Positions 13,001-32,286 of a stretch of DNA of 64,000 bases are shown piece after piece. The first letter of the stretch is position 1; each line of letters begins with the position of its first letter. The stretch comes from Antennarius striatus (Eukaryota; Chordata; Actinopteri; Lophiiformes; Antennariidae). Both the position numbers and the translations under genes were made by a program. The notes beneath the pieces were generated by a model. That model was not told where the DNA came from and did no database searches. It was given only the letters and a program-made list of their open reading frames with translations. The stretch spans positions 4,159,501-4,223,500 of the forward strand of contig NC_090783.1 in assembly GCF_040054535.1 (NCBI RefSeq). The letters are read 5' to 3'.

Positions 13001-13298
13001 TCCGGGAATGGTGGGCGTGTCTCGGCATTTTATGTATGAAAAGCCATGTGGAGACCACGGAGAACCACAGAGGTCCCTGGGACGCAGCATCAGACAGTCA
13101 TATAAGGTGTGTTAGCTTGTAAATGTGACTTTCTTGCATGTGTGTTTTATGTGCGTAAAGGCGTTGCCATGTCAGAATGGCTTTAAGCATATATGCTACA
13201 TAATACACATTTTCCAGAGTTAAACCTTGACTTATTTGGCTCTGGATCTTTCCTACCATCCCCTTATTTTACAGATAAATTATCCGCTAAAAGAAGAC

Positions 13299-14006
13299 AT
13301 GGCGCTGTTGAGGACTTTCGCTCTCTGGCTGCTGTTGGCCTTTCTTGGCCAGCAGGTCTCTCCATCCTTCGGTGTTCGTCATTCGAGCCGAGGAGGGTCC
13401 AGGAGCCGAGGAGCGGCCAAAAATGGGACGGTAGCTCCAGGCGGAGCGCCAACGAGCTGGAAAAGGTCCACTCTTAACGGCCGCGGAAAGTTCGATATCA
13501 GTGACGAAATGATGCAGTGCTCGTGGACGTCGAAGGATGTGGCGGACACCGTGAGGGTGCAGGTCAAATGTGAGAACACGGAGGCGCGTATCTCAGGAGG
13601 AGTCACCGATCTTATGTGCAGATACGAGGGCAAACCTCAGCAGTGCAGGGGCTACCAGTCCAACCCCAAGGGCTTCTGGAAGCAAGTGGGTCGTGCGTTC
13701 AAGAAACTTCAAGGCAAAGTGTGCCGGGATGAACGCACGCTGGTGAAGGCCAGCATGTGCAAGCGCGCAACGAGAGACGCGCACTTCAAACTGGACATCG
13801 GAAGCTCCGTTGTGTCCGCTCAGTCCGGAGGAATGAACTATTCCCGCCCCCCGCCACGGACCACCACCCTCAACTATAATAGCACGACCCCGAAAAACTG
13901 CACCGGACGCGTGGACGTGCAGAAGAAGGCAGAGCAGCACTGCAGCGCGTCGTGGAGCAGCCTGTGCGCTTTTTTCTTCTCCATGCTGCAAAGTGACGCG
14001 TGTTAA
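13299..14006 (+). CDS. fgfbp2: fibroblast growth factor-binding protein 2
   Basis: Secreted FGF-binding protein, a paralogue of the upstream fgfbp1. The coding sequence is one exon of 235 residues. A non-coding exon 1 ends at 13106 (gtgtgt donor), and the acceptor at 13271-13274 lies 24 nt before the start codon, so the longer in-frame start at 13227 would fall in the intron and was rejected. Visible parts: signal peptide (MALLRTFALWLLLAFLGQQV), a basic Arg/Gly/Ser stretch, the FGFBP domain (MMQCSW, VKCEN, LMCRYEGKPQQCRGY, GFWKQ, KVCRD, SMCKRATRD), a Thr/Pro/Asn-rich linker with NYS, NST and NCT glycosylation motifs, and a C-terminal cysteine pair (EQHCSASWSSLCAFFF). The two FGFBP genes have the same orientation and share the GKPxxCRxY core, as expected for an old tandem duplication. 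Confidence 0.92.
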   Translation: MALLRTFALWLLLAFLGQQVSPSFGVRHSSRGGSRSRGAAKNGTVAPGGAPTSWKRSTLNGRGKFDISDEMMQCSWTSKDVADTVRVQVKCENTEARISGGVTDLMCRYEGKPQQCRGYQSNPKGFWKQVGRAFKKLQGKVCRDERTLVKASMCKRATRDAHFKLDIGSSVVSAQSGGMNYSRPPPRTTTLNYNSTTPKNCTGRVDVQKKAEQHCSASWSSLCAFFFSMLQSDAC

Positions 14007-14608
14007 TTCAAATCTCAGGACGTTTAGACTGACTGCAGGATTTATTTCAGGACTGTTTGTGTTTGTGATGAATGAATCAGTCAACATTTGATCATTTTTT
14101 CAGTCACGCCAAGCGGATCTCCTCACTGCGGTGTGCGTGTCGCTGATTTTTACGCAGAGAAGCGAGTGATTTACAGTTTTCACAAGCATGAAACGGTTCA
14201 CGTTACCCAAGCATGTGGATTTTATCTAATAATATCTGTTATTTTAGCTATCTGAACTTGTTTTAAAAATGTTGTACTCTGTCACCAGCTTTGGAAAGTA
14301 ATCTAGTACCTTTTCTTTTACTGTCTTAAGTACAGTATTGAGGCACTTATACTTTGAGTATTTTGATTTTCATGTATTTTATGCTTCTTTAACCTTCACT
14401 ACTTTTATGTGGCTGTTACTTTTCATATTTGTATGAGTTTCTATGAGTATTTCTTCAGTGTGTGTTTTTTAATTCAAGGAATCAAACTGAACTATTTATC
14501 ACCCCAAACTGTAGAGTGATTATTATGTATGTAGTGTGACACTTCTAACACTGGAAAATGTATTAAACAACCATGTAAACGCCAACCTGACTGTATTTAT
14601 ATATCACA

Positions 14609-14614
14609 AATAAA
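14609..14614 (+). promoter_or_regulatory. fgfbp2: poly(A) signal of fgfbp2
   Basis: First AATAAA after the stop codon (cacaaataaaacac), giving a 3' UTR of about 620 nt. Confidence 0.6.
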
Positions 14615-14639
14615 ACACATTTATATTTATACAGTTTTC

Positions 14640-17600
14640 TGTTGCCTGGAACAAAAAGAGACTTTGGAATGAGGCAGATGGACAAATGAACACACTTCCA
14701 TTCTGTATCTTGCACATGAAATTCTAATGATTTTATCTCTTTTGCCTTCTATATGAAAAAAATCTGTTTGGAACCATTATGAAACAACTTATCTGTAAGT
14801 TTTGTGAGGATCAAGTATTACTTATCACTTATTTATTCCAGTGCAGACTTTGTGCCTATCTCTTCTCAAGAGAAACATGAGATTTATCAGCTATATTTTG
14901 ATTAAACTCTTTCAATAGTGTAACAAGTCCTTGGGAAGCAGATGTCCTTCAAGGACGCTGACATTTAGAATTCAAACTTGCCTTGAGGAGACCTTCACAA
15001 GTTTGTAACACACCAAATGTCGCAATTTTCACAGCGAGATCGAATTTAGGAGAAGAGAAAGAAAATCCCAAATGCCCCATATCATCTAAGAATATATGTC
15101 AGAATATACTTTTTTTTGTAAGACTAAACTGTGTGAGTCATACTACTTACTCTTCCCATTCACCGCTGACATAGCTTCAGGTTAAAACATGACACATTGA
15201 TGAAAGTGGAGAGTAGTGGAAGGGGTGCAGCCCAACATCAGGTTTGTTCCTCCTGCTTCCTGCAGCAGGCCCTAATTACTTTCTCAGAGATAGCAGCCGG
15301 TTGCATTACCATCCATTTATATAAAGGAAGTAAAGGCTGCTATAATTCAACTACATGTGCATGTGTGTGCATAGACATTGTATAATCCTTGAACAAGTGC
15401 AACCACAGATGTGGATTTTATGCTTTCCTGTCTGCTCTTGACCCTCCTCACCTCTTGACCTGCTGAGCTTTGTCCCCACAGTCAGACACTCAGAAAAGCC
15501 AACTGGAGAGTGATTCCCGCCTTTAAACGGAAGTCCACTCTCTTTGATGGCACAACAGGGATTTCAGTCGACATATTGGTTTACCGACTCCTTCTCCAGA
15601 GCTCAAGGACACATTCCAGGAAGGAAGAAGAGGTTAGAGGTCAAGGGTGACGACGGAAATGAGGATACCATCCAGTGGTCTGTGCTTGAAGGATCTGCTG
15701 CCACCTCCTCACCTCTACACTCATTATGTGGGTTTATTTCATCAATCACAAGTGGTTCCTTCAGGGTTTGATCAAAGGGGATCCACCGACAGGTTAATGC
15801 AACACAGGATCAGGTTAGATGGAGAAGGGGAGAACTGCAGAGTCATAAATCGGACTCAGCTTCACTCTTCTTTCAGGGTTTTTCATTTTTAGCAACAGTC
15901 TGAGATACTGCTTTTTATAGTAAAATATTACAAATACATTCATACTCAAAACATATTTTCTCTGTCTTTCTGTTCAATATCTACACGCTCAGATTTAGCT
16001 GTTGAATCAGGGATGGGTGTGGATAAGAACTGTTCGTAATGCAATCGTTTCTTTCACACAATCAAAAGTCAGCAGCGTCATTATGAGTGAATAGAGATCT
16101 AATGAGCAGATACAGGGCCGCAGAATTAGTAACATGTTTGCTCATGATTATGCAGGTTGTGTGTGATTTCTGTCTCAGTCCTTCAGAGGCGTTTCCACGT
16201 TCAAGCACAAAGGAATTCAGTTCCAAAGTCACACACAGCGTCATAGTAAATAAACACAACGGCGAAAGGCGAGTTTCATAGAAATTTGTGAAGTTGTGTC
16301 AGACAAACAGAAACATGAGAAAACAAAGAGATGCCAGTGAAAGCAGTACATCTGGCAGAAGTAACTCTTAAAAAATAATTACATTCATGCTGAAATAATA
16401 AATTGTTCTCTTTGGATCACATGCACGTTTGATCGACGGTTGAATTTTTTTTTCCAGGTTGGGACCTTTCTTGACCCAACATTTCTTTTATTGGCTGTCT
16501 GTCGGCAGTAAAATCGGCTTTATACAGCAGGTCACTTTATAAACGTGGGTTTTAAAAAGTGTTCCCAATACATCCAGATTTGCTTTTAGACTTTACTTTC
16601 TTTACTTGCTGTCATTTCCAGAATATCCACTCAAATGAAGGGAAACAAACCAAAAAATCAATCTAACCATGACCAGAAAATTATGTTTTGTAGTTCATTG
16701 ACACAAATTAATAATAATAACAGACCTTTATTGTCCCACAGTGGGGAAATTTTACTGTAATATGTGGTGGATTTCCCCTTTAATGTCACACATGCGTTCA
16801 GTGATGTGTAAATGGTCGACATCCTGCAGACTAACAGCCTAGTTAATACAAATACTCCTAAATTCTTTGTAATCTCTTAATAATACGAGGGAATCCCTGA
16901 GGGAAAAAAAGCGTTTCCACTAATCCCGTATTCACCTGAGCTACATGTAGGAGTGTACAGTATATGCTGGAGCATAACGGGTACGTGCCTCATCTTGTTT
17001 CCGTTTCTCACACAGGGAGGTTGAGTTAATGCGCTGTAAACTAAACAAACACGCATGAAATACCAGCCTACTACTCCTCTGCTCACAGACTCCAAGGAGC
17101 TTTTGTTTAAAAGCCATTTGAGGTTTCAGGCGTTTCAAGTAAAAGTATGATCTTATTTACATCTTTGACAAAGTCTTTCCATCTCCTTTTCAGAGACGAA
17201 ACAGCAGGAAAAAAATGTACATTTCCTATTGACTAAGGTTTGTTTAGTGTGTCTTCTGAGGCCATCACTTATCATGTATGCATGTGTGGTTTAAGACTTT
17301 CACATCAAAGCAGCTCCATCTTTATTCACGACACAATGAGAAAGAAAAATTACAGATTTATCTCATGAATTTAAGATGCAATGAATTTATTTGGACATCA
17401 CGGCTGCATGAAATGCTATTAAATAGAGTGCAAAATCCTGGATGTGAATCGGCCTCAGGGTCATCGGCCACTGCCGCCACCACCAGAATCTGGATTCCAA
17501 AGGTGGATTATTACGTTTCTTCAACCACTAGTCTCTTAGGTGAAATAGTATTAGAATGGAAACAACCTGCTGCTAACAAACAACCTTCTGTCAGAATGGG

Positions 17601-19590
17601 ACCTATCCGCCGGGGACGATCGGCCCATTTTACACTATGACAAGTCGCTTTGACGATGGAACATCATTTCTGATCTTCCCTTACTGGATCTTCAGGTCTG
17701 GTATGCATGACTAACATATTTAATTTCCTTTTTTTTTTTAAATTTAAGTGCCAACTCCTAGTTCTCACATTCTCCTGCTTTGTTTTCCACACCAACTCTC
17801 TCCCAATTTCCTTCGCTACCACTCCCTCCTGCCCTGCAGTGACTCCTGTTCCCGCCACTCCACATCACCTGATCCTCACCTACGCTCCTCCTCATGCACC
17901 CTGCAGAATAAATTCCACCCCGCTTCCAATCATTCCCTGTTTCACACCAAGTTGTGGTTCAGTTTTTAGTGGTGCTTCAGGACGTCGGTTATAAAAAGTG
18001 GAAGTTGGTGTTGTGAAAGTGAAACCCTGCTTGAGATTAGGGTCAAAGGAAAATATGGAGGATAAAATTGTTTACAGCCTGGAGTTTCCTCTGGAATTTG
18101 GGCTTTATGGATTTGTGACAAATACCATCACTAGATTATCTGTAGATTTGCTGTCATGACTTCATGTCAGGTCATGAAAACAAAGAGAAAATTAGTCTTA
18201 ATTTTAGCATAATGGAGCTGACAGATTAGTTTTATTCTTGATTAATTGATACGCTTCTACATCTGACACATACGCACGCATCCAGGTCTGTCTCCTTTTC
18301 TATCGAGAAAGCTCTAACAGACGGATTTTGAGGATAAAAAAATCCAGAATGTAATGATTCTGCCAGAAAAGCTTGAAGGATGGATGAACATAATGATTCC
18401 GCCCTGTTGGTTTTGGCGGTGGTGTAAAAAGAATATTTCTCTACTGATGAATAAACTGATGCAGTACTTATTCTAGATGAACTAAACACCAACAGAAGGA
18501 CTGTTTCTGGGGGCCTTTTTAAATTATTGTCTTTTAAATCCGTAATTCCTTTTTGTTTCCTTTCATGTCATGGCAGTGGGATTTACTGGAAAATAAACTT
18601 GACATTGAACTCCTGGTTGTGGTTGGAAGGGCCTCTGTGGCAGTGTGATGAATGAGAGGGGCTTGACATCAGGAGGTAGGAAGGGAGGGGGGGAGAAAGG
18701 CATCAAAATAAAAGCCGTCGCTGCACTAAGTGCTTCAGATCAGACCTACAAAGCTGAACCGACACATGCCCACCCACAGACAGCCAAAAACATGCAAGGC
18801 AGCGAGATGGGAGGAGCCGGAGGTATTGTTCTTCCTGTGGCTCGAGGTGGCCTGACCCCACACCCTGCTGTTCGGACCATGTTATTGGCTGCTTGTTTCC
18901 GTGGCAACAATCAACGGCAAAAAAAAAAAGAATAACAGAAAGAAGGTGTATCATTGCTGCTCCAGAGAGAGAAAATAAAGATCAGCATCGTGCCACAGCG
19001 TGGAAAGTTTATGATTAACAGTTAACCATTCATCCCATTATGACATAAAAACTTATGTAGGTGGAATATGTTATAACAAGACACTTTAATTGTTATGGCA
19101 ATAATATATTTATATTGTTCAGACATGAAATCTGTTTATCATTTGTAAGCTTTCCCAAAAGCCTTCCAAGAGGACAACGATACCAATCGAACCTGAAAGT
19201 CCACTTTCTTTGTGACTTCATGTAATGGGAAATCTCTGGTGTGATTTATAAGAAGGTTGTTGGTTGTACATCATGTTTGCTGCAGTCACAGCTCTACTTG
19301 ACATAGAAAATTTAACACTTTATAAACTATTAATCTCTACTCTGTAATATTGTTCTATGATTTCACACTGTTATGAATGAAAACGTTTAAGAAGTCTTGC
19401 TTTGACATCTTAGCAGTAATTCCAGCTGTACTAAGTGTTTTCTACCTCTTTCAATTTGAGATGATGAAGAGGAAGGGTCTCCCGTCTTTTAAAACTGTTC
19501 TATCGCCCTCTAGTGGCCGAAAGAAGTCAACACATTCTACAGAACTCAAGACACAGACAAGACAAATGTTTTCTTTGTACTTCATTAACT
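14640..19590. other. intergenic sequence between fgfbp2 and anxa5 (convergent)
   Basis: About 5 kb with no gene that I can support. Short open frames of 60-120 codons occur but have no known domain and no convincing splice context. A short element at 16725-16750 (ctttattgtcccacagtgg) resembles a widespread fish repeat fragment; a similar fragment lies at 25555-25575. The two flanking genes converge on this interval. Confidence 0.45.
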
Positions 19591-19596
19591 GAAATG

Positions 19597-19602
19597 TTTA
19601 TT
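19597..19602 (-). promoter_or_regulatory. anxa5: poly(A) signal of anxa5
   Basis: TTTATT on the plus strand is AATAAA on the minus strand, about 320 nt past the annexin stop codon. It is the nearest candidate for the 3' end. Confidence 0.55.
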
Positions 19603-19920
19603 ATTGCATGATTGCTTATGCCATACAAAGTGCAAACACAAAAATAATTGTGGTGTAATGCTTTAGCATTACAAATTCATTTTAGACTATTAATCATACT
19701 GAAGATGTTAGTCAACCACAAGCTGCGTAAAATGTAGACGTAATCAAAATGTTAGCTACCTTTCAAGGAGTGGAATCATAGTTTAAAAGACCCATTGGGT
19801 CATCTCCCACACACAAAGTTACTGCTGTTGTGACTGTTTGACTTGTTTTCGTGGAGCCACTGAGCCGATTGGAGAAGAGGCACTTCAGTTATGGTTTCTG
19901 TTATTGCTTGTTGTCCATGA

Positions 19921-26876
<6,956 letters not shown>

Positions 26877-26879
<3 letters not shown>

Positions 26880-27230
26880 GATGACGATCTTGAAGGTTTT
26901 TTCCACCGGTAGGAATAAAGTCTGAAAGGGACAGAGACCGGAGTTAGTTGGGTTGGATCTACTTTAAACATCCGCTGACCTTTGGGAGCTTGACATTGAC
27001 GTGTCACTCCCTCCCGCAGGTAGACCCACATCTGTCATCATGATGATGATGACCATAATGTCGAAGTTTTGTGATGAAGAAACTTACCGGAGCTGAAGCT
27101 GTCAGATGAAGCTCGGTGAGCAGACAGAGACCCGCCGCAGACAGAAGGAGAGAGGAGACGAGAAGAGGGACGGGCGGAGAAATCCCACTCGGAAATACTC
27201 TCCCGTGCGCGCGTGAGCGTAAAGTTGCGC
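26877..27230 (-). promoter_or_regulatory. anxa5: anxa5 5' UTR exons and promoter region
   Basis: Exon 26921-26877 has an acceptor (ctttcag on the minus strand) and ends with the ATG. A non-coding first exon starts somewhere near 27200-27230 and ends at 27088 (donor gtaagttt on the minus strand). The surrounding 27100-27290 sequence is CpG-richer than its neighbours (gtgcgcgcgtgagcg), as for a broadly expressed promoter. No TATA box is evident. Confidence 0.6.
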
Positions 27231-27490
27231 GTGTATGGGCCACACCCCGGTGCACACGAGCCAAGACGTAAGCCCTGTCCCGAAGCACTCTGGGAAATGT
27301 GGTTTTATATATGAACTAACCATCATTACTGAGGAACAAGTTATGAATGAACGTTTCAGTTTAACAAGACAAGAAGGCGTAAGTGAGCGTATGGGAAATG
27401 GGAAATCATGTGACGTGCCTTCTATTGGAGACATGGTTTATTACTAAATATTTTGTTTTTATTATCCTGGCTTTCATTAACAAATTGTAA

Positions 27491-27530
27491 TTACAGTATA
27501 GACTGTTATATTGCAGTATAGACTGTTATA
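27491..27530. repeat. 20-bp tandem duplication
   Basis: ttacagtatagactgttata and ttgcagtatagactgttata lie side by side with one mismatch. It is a small, recent-looking duplication upstream of anxa5. Confidence 0.85.
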
Positions 27531-27559
27531 GCATAGAATAAAATAGGTCAACATTTTTT

Positions 27560-30243
27560 GATAACAATTAAAGGAGTGTTTTCCTTTTCTTTTTTGTTCT
27601 GTTTGTTTTTGTCTCCATGACACTCTGAGGGTGTTCAATGCATCAGTATATTCGTCATGGGTGTGACCCCATGTCTTCACCACTAGAGTGTCAGACACAT
27701 TTTTATTCTAACGTCTCACAAAAAACCATGCTAAGGAGCTGCTGCATTTCATGTACATTTAACACGACCAGTCTGTTTCTAGTCTGATCACAAACACCAG
27801 TATGAACACAGCCACAATCTTTCTCATTTCCTCAACCCACCATTTCAAGTCACGCCTCCACACATCAGTGTTTATGGAACAATAGATCACATACACTCAA
27901 ACACACACAAGTTAAAGGGAAAGTGTACACTGTTCAGACGGTTTACCACACTCACTTCATGGTAGCATGCACACTGTTGTCACATAGGTGCAACACTGTC
28001 ACAACAGCCAGGGGCAAGAAAATACCAATGACATTGTGAGATTTAATTTAAACTATTTTGCTCCTCTATTCTAATGTAGCTATATAAACAGAAGGAGGAA
28101 GAATGAAACCATATAATACACAGAAAACGTGTGTGCGAAACAATGCATTGTTGTTAACTAAGTTTTCCTATACAGTATATTGAATTGAATATGTGTAACA
28201 TACTGCCACCAGACTGCTCTCCAGCTACTGTTGTGCCGTTTTTATTTCCTGCATGTCGCTTATGACGGGTAGGTAGCTAATATTTGACTTCTTCAGAAGT
28301 TCTTTAGCTGAATACAACTCCAACCAAAATATTTATATCGATGAGAGTGGTGAGAGGAAGCTTTTAGCATCATCCAAGTGACCAAAACATTGAAACACAC
28401 AATAAAAACTCCATAGAACAAAACGGAAGTGCAAAGTTGAGTGGTGTTATCTGTGCTTTCACTGTCAATAGTGGCCCCCTTTGACTAGCATGTAGGCATT
28501 TGATCCATTATTAATGCTAAAATATTGATTCACACAATTTTATAGACATTAGAGCATGATAAATAGATGGAAACTTTGCATTGCACTCACACATACGACG
28601 TAGGTGTACAATAATCATACAGTACTACTCTGTTGGTTGTAGTGAATGTATCCAACAAGAATAATAGAATAATGACAGATCCTCATGAAAATTTAATAAA
28701 ACATTTCTTAAGCTGCAGTCTGGCCACTTAGGACATTTGAAAGAACTGAACTTCACCTTAAGTTATTCTATTTCAATGACATGTGAAAACAAAAGGCTTG
28801 TAATGAAAGAATCTGTCATGAAGTGTCTTGCTTGAAATAATATTTACGAATAACATTAAATACCTAATAATTAATAGATTTGGTATAAAAGAAGAACCTT
28901 ATGGTCAGACCAGAACTATGAACTAGGATATTTGACATTGTTTGGTGAATGACAGCACTGTTTTATCATCACTAGGTTAAAATGTACTGAATAATGAATC
29001 TTATCTTCACAATGCATTGATTTGATTTGTATTGTTTCTGCTATGAATAGGTTTCATTCTGTTGCTTTTGGTATGTCTGGCATCTTCGTGCCATGTTAAT
29101 AAATTACCTAGTGAATCGACAGCTGCAGATCGACTAACAAGGAGACAAAACAGATACAGAGTTAAGGAAGGGGAGACACAATGTGGCTTATACAATTTAG
29201 AAAACATTGATGACCTCCATTAACAAGAGCAGGAGTTGTTCTGACCGGCTACATATGTTTTGTTTGTTTATTTATCCACAAGAAATGTTGACTTATTGTT
29301 TTGAGATGGATACAGACTGTGGATCTTTCTGGACATTTCTTAAATGTCACGAGACAGGTTTTTTTTAAAAATGTTTCCTCATATCATGAAAAATAGTTGC
29401 AACCATTGATAATCTCCTCATAGCAATAGTAAAATGGGAAACAAGCAGGCCTGTTTACTCTTTCCAAGACCCATGCTCACGGAAATTGTCAAAAGAGCTC
29501 TCATGTGACAGCAATTCTCTGTTTGTTGGCATTGGTGAAGAAGTGCTCTACTATAAAAACACAACATAGACTTTTTGAGGAGTGCAGATCATCTCTGATT
29601 TCGCAAAAGCTACAAATAAATCAGTACTTTGATGATTAACATTCATTCTTATTCAAAAATCATAGTTTAGTAGCAGAAATTACACACATGCACACCTGCT
29701 ATTGCTGCAGGTTCACAGTGCACCTATAATCGGAAGTGGTATAGAGTCACCCTAATGTGAAAATGTATTTTCAATCCATATAGAAAAGACTTTCAGATGG
29801 TGAGTTGGGGTTGTTGTCACATCGGAATTACCAATTCTCACTTATAAATAAGATTCCCAGTATTCAAGTTGCATCATTGGTCAGACACATGACAAGACAG
29901 GTGACTCCAGGGGGCAATTAGATCACAGCCCAGTGTCTCTCTGGTCCAACAACTTAATCCGACCATTATCTTGTGGTAAAATTGTACCTTTTACAGACAT
30001 TTATGCAACCACTAATGCCATCAAAAATGCACTTTGATTTACCAAGCAATAAAACCTCACTTATTAATAAAGAAAATAAAAATTTTCTGTAAATATAATT
30101 ATATATAGGGTTTTTCTTTCATATACAGTGCAAAATATTTCAAATGTTATGCTCCAGTACAGACTAAATGATTAGTCCATTAAACACACATTCACAGGCA
30201 TCTGTTACTGACTGTTTTTAGAGCTGGTGTAGTTCACAGTGCA
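27560..30243 (-). other. gene-free AT-rich stretch; possible 3' UTR of the micropeptide gene
   Basis: About 2.7 kb with no coding exon recognised. If the reading frame at 30244-30417 is expressed, this AT-rich stretch is its downstream side and may be a long 3' UTR. Several TTTATT motifs (AATAAA on the minus strand) occur, including near 27704, so the end cannot be fixed. Confidence 0.3.
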
Positions 30244-30417
30244 TTATCTCTGCCTGTACCTGTAGTGTCGAGATTGTTGGAGTAAGAAGCAGAGAAACAG
30301 AGCTAACAGCATACATAGTGTAACAAAGAGACAAACGTACACTACCAGGCTCCATTCCCAACCTGCTGCTAAAGGAGAGACACAATTCACATCCACAAAC
30401 TGTACAGGTGCATGCAT
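30244..30417 (-). CDS. putative one-pass membrane micropeptide, SMIM43/NEMEP-like
   Basis: A 57-residue frame read on the minus strand: ATG at 30417-30415 with A at -3, and TAA at 30246-30244. Residues 1-19 are non-descript. Residues 20-47 form one strong hydrophobic helix that opens WEWSLVVYVCLF, and the tail is short and basic (QQSRHYRYRQR), predicting a cytoplasmic C-terminus. From memory, human SMIM43 (formerly TMEM155, the NEMEP micropeptide) opens MEWELNLLLYLALFF, which aligns with EWSLVVYVCLF. In human, SMIM43 is the neighbour of ANXA5, and here the frame lies 3 kb upstream of anxa5 on the same strand. The start is uncertain: a tag acceptor (ctctcctttag) lies just before the EW codons, so the true start may be in another exon. 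The homology is inferred from a short motif plus synteny. Confidence 0.5.
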   Translation of the reverse strand: MHAPVQFVDVNCVSPLAAGWEWSLVVYVCLFVTLCMLLALFLCFLLQQSRHYRYRQR

Positions 30418-30419
30418 GC

Positions 30420-32180
30420 TGGTGTTTACGTGGAAAAGGAGTCGAAAGTCAAAATCAGATTCCGCTTAGTCCAATTTGACATTGGAGAGACATCACAACT
30501 CCAGTTGTGGTCTAATGAGTGAATATTTGCTTTGAGGATGTTGCAAGTAAAGCTGATGACTTCATGGCTTTAATAAAAATCATTCCCAGTCACAAAGATA
30601 TCTCAGCAAAAATCTTGATCGTACCAATAAGTCAGATTCTCCTTATTCCCCAGAATACAGATGAATTATCTCCATGGGTGATGAGCATCCCGAACCTTCG
30701 GTGTGTTGCTGGCTTACTGCTTCCTCTTTTTCCACAAAATGACCAGAGAAAAAAATGTGAAATAAAGATACGTGTTCTCACCTCTGTGCTCCTTTCCTGA
30801 TGAATTCTCTACAGGTGACTGCCTTTCTATTGCTTTTACACATTTAAATAAATGCACTAATACCATATTTAGACATACCAGAAAAGAGACAGATACACAT
30901 AAATAAATAAGTGAATATATCAACAGCTACCAACATCACTGTGACCTATGACCTAACAACCCACAGGCAACCTTACTTGCTTTCGCACAAACATGACTCA
31001 CCCTGCAGACATTTTTGTAATCAATATATTTAGGGATGGTCTATCTTCTGGGAATGTCAGACATTTAATGAATACTCTGTGTAAGAAAACAATGAATAAT
31101 AAAACAGTAAAACTTGCTATAAATATGCAGTGTTCATAGTATGATCAGCAGAATTGATAAGCTACACTCACCACCAGGTGGAAGTAGAGCTTAAATCTAC
31201 ATTTTATTCTCTGTCTTTAGGTCTCACCATATTTTTAATTTATTTATTTTTATGAGGCTCTAACATATATGAAGACAGGGAACTTGAAACACAGTCATAG
31301 ACGTATAAAATCATCAACACTCAGGTTCTTATGATGTTTTCTTGTAGTAACATGTGCAAACAACTGAGCAAAATGGGAACACACTCATCCCTCCAGCAAA
31401 AACTAGTTTACTTAACTAACTAGTCTGTAAATAACAAAAACAAACAACACAGTATACCATGTTTGTCTTTGCTGATGTTATAGCGCCACCCTGAGTTATG
31501 GTTAGAAAGAGCAACTGCAGTTTGGCGTGAGAAACATGGTGTTCTTTCAAGTAGGTACAGTGTGCGAAGTCCTATTACTGCATATCACAGTAGATTGAGT
31601 ATTATTTGCGAAGTGGTAACATATTTGTTTTTATATTTCCATTACAAATTTTGTGCTGGACATTTTTAATTCAAGTACAACAATGATCAGAGCAAGGGTT
31701 CAAAACTGATAGGAAATAAATTTCCATGCCTCAAACAACTATGATAGAGCACAAGTGTTGTGATGGTCAGATCAATAAACGCTCAAAAGCAATAAATTTC
31801 CTTTATCATTTCCATCATTTGATATTACAGAAGACACTGACATCACTGCTGAATTTCAGCTGTTATACTTGACAGTGGTTTCATATTTTTTCTGCTTATA
31901 GTGGTCAGTGGGTGCAAGGAAATAAAATGACAGCACTATCTAAAGAAGTACACAATACTTCTTATTACGATGGATTTCATTTCTCGTTTTAGCAGCAGAC
32001 GTGAAATCTTTCAACATTTAGCGGCGTGATTTTTGCTTTAAACATTCACTTCTGTCCATAAATTTCCTTCAATACTGACGTTGTATCTGGTACGATTTTT
32101 AAAATTGTGTTATTTATTGTCAGTCGAACTGAATTCTAAACATGGACTCTCCCGTCCCCCACCCCCGTGTCTGCTGTGAA
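30420..32180. other. intergenic sequence upstream of uchl1
   Basis: AT-rich with no recognised gene. It should contain the upstream exon or promoter of the micropeptide gene (minus strand) and distal uchl1 regulatory sequence. No clear element is visible. Confidence 0.4.
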
Positions 32181-32189
32181 ATGGTATGA

Positions 32190-32286
32190 CCCGAGGTAAT
32201 AACACCAAGCACGCTCGCGCGAACTACGTTCGAACTCAGTTAACGGCACCGGGATCGGAAGGTAGAACATTGTTAAACTTGCCAAA
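32190..32286 (+). promoter_or_regulatory. uchl1: uchl1 promoter and 5' UTR region
   Basis: A small CpG-rich block (acgctcgcgcgaactacgtt) lies immediately before the start codon in otherwise AT-rich sequence. No TATA box is obvious. The transcription start is inferred to lie here. Confidence 0.45.

Noticed and set aside
13227-13298. Upstream in-frame ATG for fgfbp2 at 13227
   Set aside because: It lies inside the 5' UTR intron that ends at 13274.
17278-17640. 120-codon plus-strand frame in the fgfbp2-anxa5 interval
   Set aside because: No recognisable domain, mixed low-complexity composition and no splice or promoter signals. Probably chance.
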